A DNA stretch of 64,000 bases from Xanthobacteraceae bacterium (GTDB taxonomy: Bacteria; Pseudomonadota; Alphaproteobacteria; Rhizobiales; Xanthobacteraceae), in NCBI GenBank assembly GCA_004297465.1, contig SCUB01000010.1, positions 186,001-250,000 of the forward strand, given 5' to 3'. A program made the position numbers and the translations under genes. The notes beneath the pieces were generated by a model. That model was not told where the DNA came from. It ran no database searches and saw only the letters and a program-made list of their open reading frames with translations. Of the stretch, positions 63,952 to 64,000 are shown piece after piece (within the stretch, counting starts at the first letter, position 1; each line of letters starts with the position of its first letter).

Positions 63952-64000
63952 ATGAACAATCCCAATCTCGTGCTGGGTCTTCCGCAGATCGACGAAGAGC
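63952..64000 (+). CDS. Start of a gene cut by the window edge
   Basis: 16 residues only: MNNPNLVLGLPQIDEE. AAGGA lies just before the ATG. The LGLPQIDEE segment is faintly like the first metal-binding motif of bacterial hemerythrins, but that is too short to assign. The FNR/DNR-type box upstream suggests control by oxygen or NO. Confidence 0.5.
   Translation, partial: MNNPNLVLGLPQIDEE

Noticed and set aside
1-64000. CRISPR arrays, rRNA and tRNA genes
   Set aside because: No regularly spaced repeats, no rRNA-like conserved blocks and no tRNA cloverleaf were found by eye; a covariance-model search would be needed to be certain about small RNAs.

Overview
The window is GC-rich chromosome of an alphaproteobacterium, most likely a member of the Hyphomicrobiales near Rhodopseudomonas, Bradyrhizobium or Afipia. 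This rests on gene content and order: a split F0 set with both b' and b subunits, an aa3 oxidase operon followed by SURF1, threonine synthase and an M16 peptidase, class I lysyl-tRNA synthetase, 5-aminolevulinate synthase (the C4 route to heme) with a FixK/FNR box, and DUF1236 and Sel1/PodJ-like proteins. The assignment is inference; no rRNA gene is present.

Layout. 1-3864 (minus): a polysaccharide deacetylase with two NodB domains (running off the left edge) behind a membrane glycosyltransferase. 3865-5515: a long stretch with no convincing gene. 5516-6748: hemA. 6854-12042: a 1172-residue symporter-like hybrid histidine kinase flanked by two response regulators. 12365-14029: an MHS-type transporter. 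15631-18295: atpI-atpB-atpE-atpF'-atpF. 18406-19766: a lipoprotein and an acetyltransferase. 19844-28138 (minus): ctaC, ctaD, a small CoxF-like protein, ctaG, ctaE, DUF983, SURF1, thrC and an M16 peptidase, many with overlapping stop and start codons. 28580-31826: IalB-like, TldD, DUF1236 and PAN-domain proteins. 32091-34796: glutamate-cysteine ligase and a divergent MarR/GST pair. 34818-40062: a beta-oxidation operon (acyl-CoA dehydrogenase, thiolase, FadJ). 40370-52226: a PodJ-like polarity protein, TauE/TIGR02186, a TPR methyltransferase, pyrD, an S24 regulator with an AT-rich partner gene, lysK and a solute-binding protein. 60606-64000: SCO1 and two Crp/Fnr regulators that bring in another FNR-type box.

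The accessory part is 53214-59533. A family-2 glycosyltransferase gene is split by a 6320-bp element with perfect 25-bp inverted ends and an 8-bp target duplication. Removing the element and one duplication restores a 655-residue frame. Inside it, a second element of 2810 bp (23-bp ends, its own 8-bp duplication) has inserted into a cargo gene; removing it restores a 262-residue frame. Each element has its own IS1595-family (ISXO2-like) transposase with a zinc ribbon and a DDE core. The older element carries a Panacea-domain protein overlapping a small two-helix membrane protein (a likely toxin-antitoxin pair), a 144-residue coiled-coil protein, a DUF6471-like regulator beside three copies of one operator, and a membrane protein. 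The younger element carries an overlapping operon of a 281-residue unknown, a PIN-domain protein, a 46-residue protein and an 85-residue membrane protein. These nested transposons with linked toxin-antitoxin-like cargo are the most interesting part of the window.

Regulatory theme: three sites of FixK/FNR/DNR type (before hemA, before ctaC and between 63789 and 63952) fit the two Crp/Fnr proteins at the right end, whose recognition helices both contain ESFSR. Heme synthesis, the aa3 oxidase and the gene at the right edge may therefore answer to oxygen or nitric oxide; this is inference.
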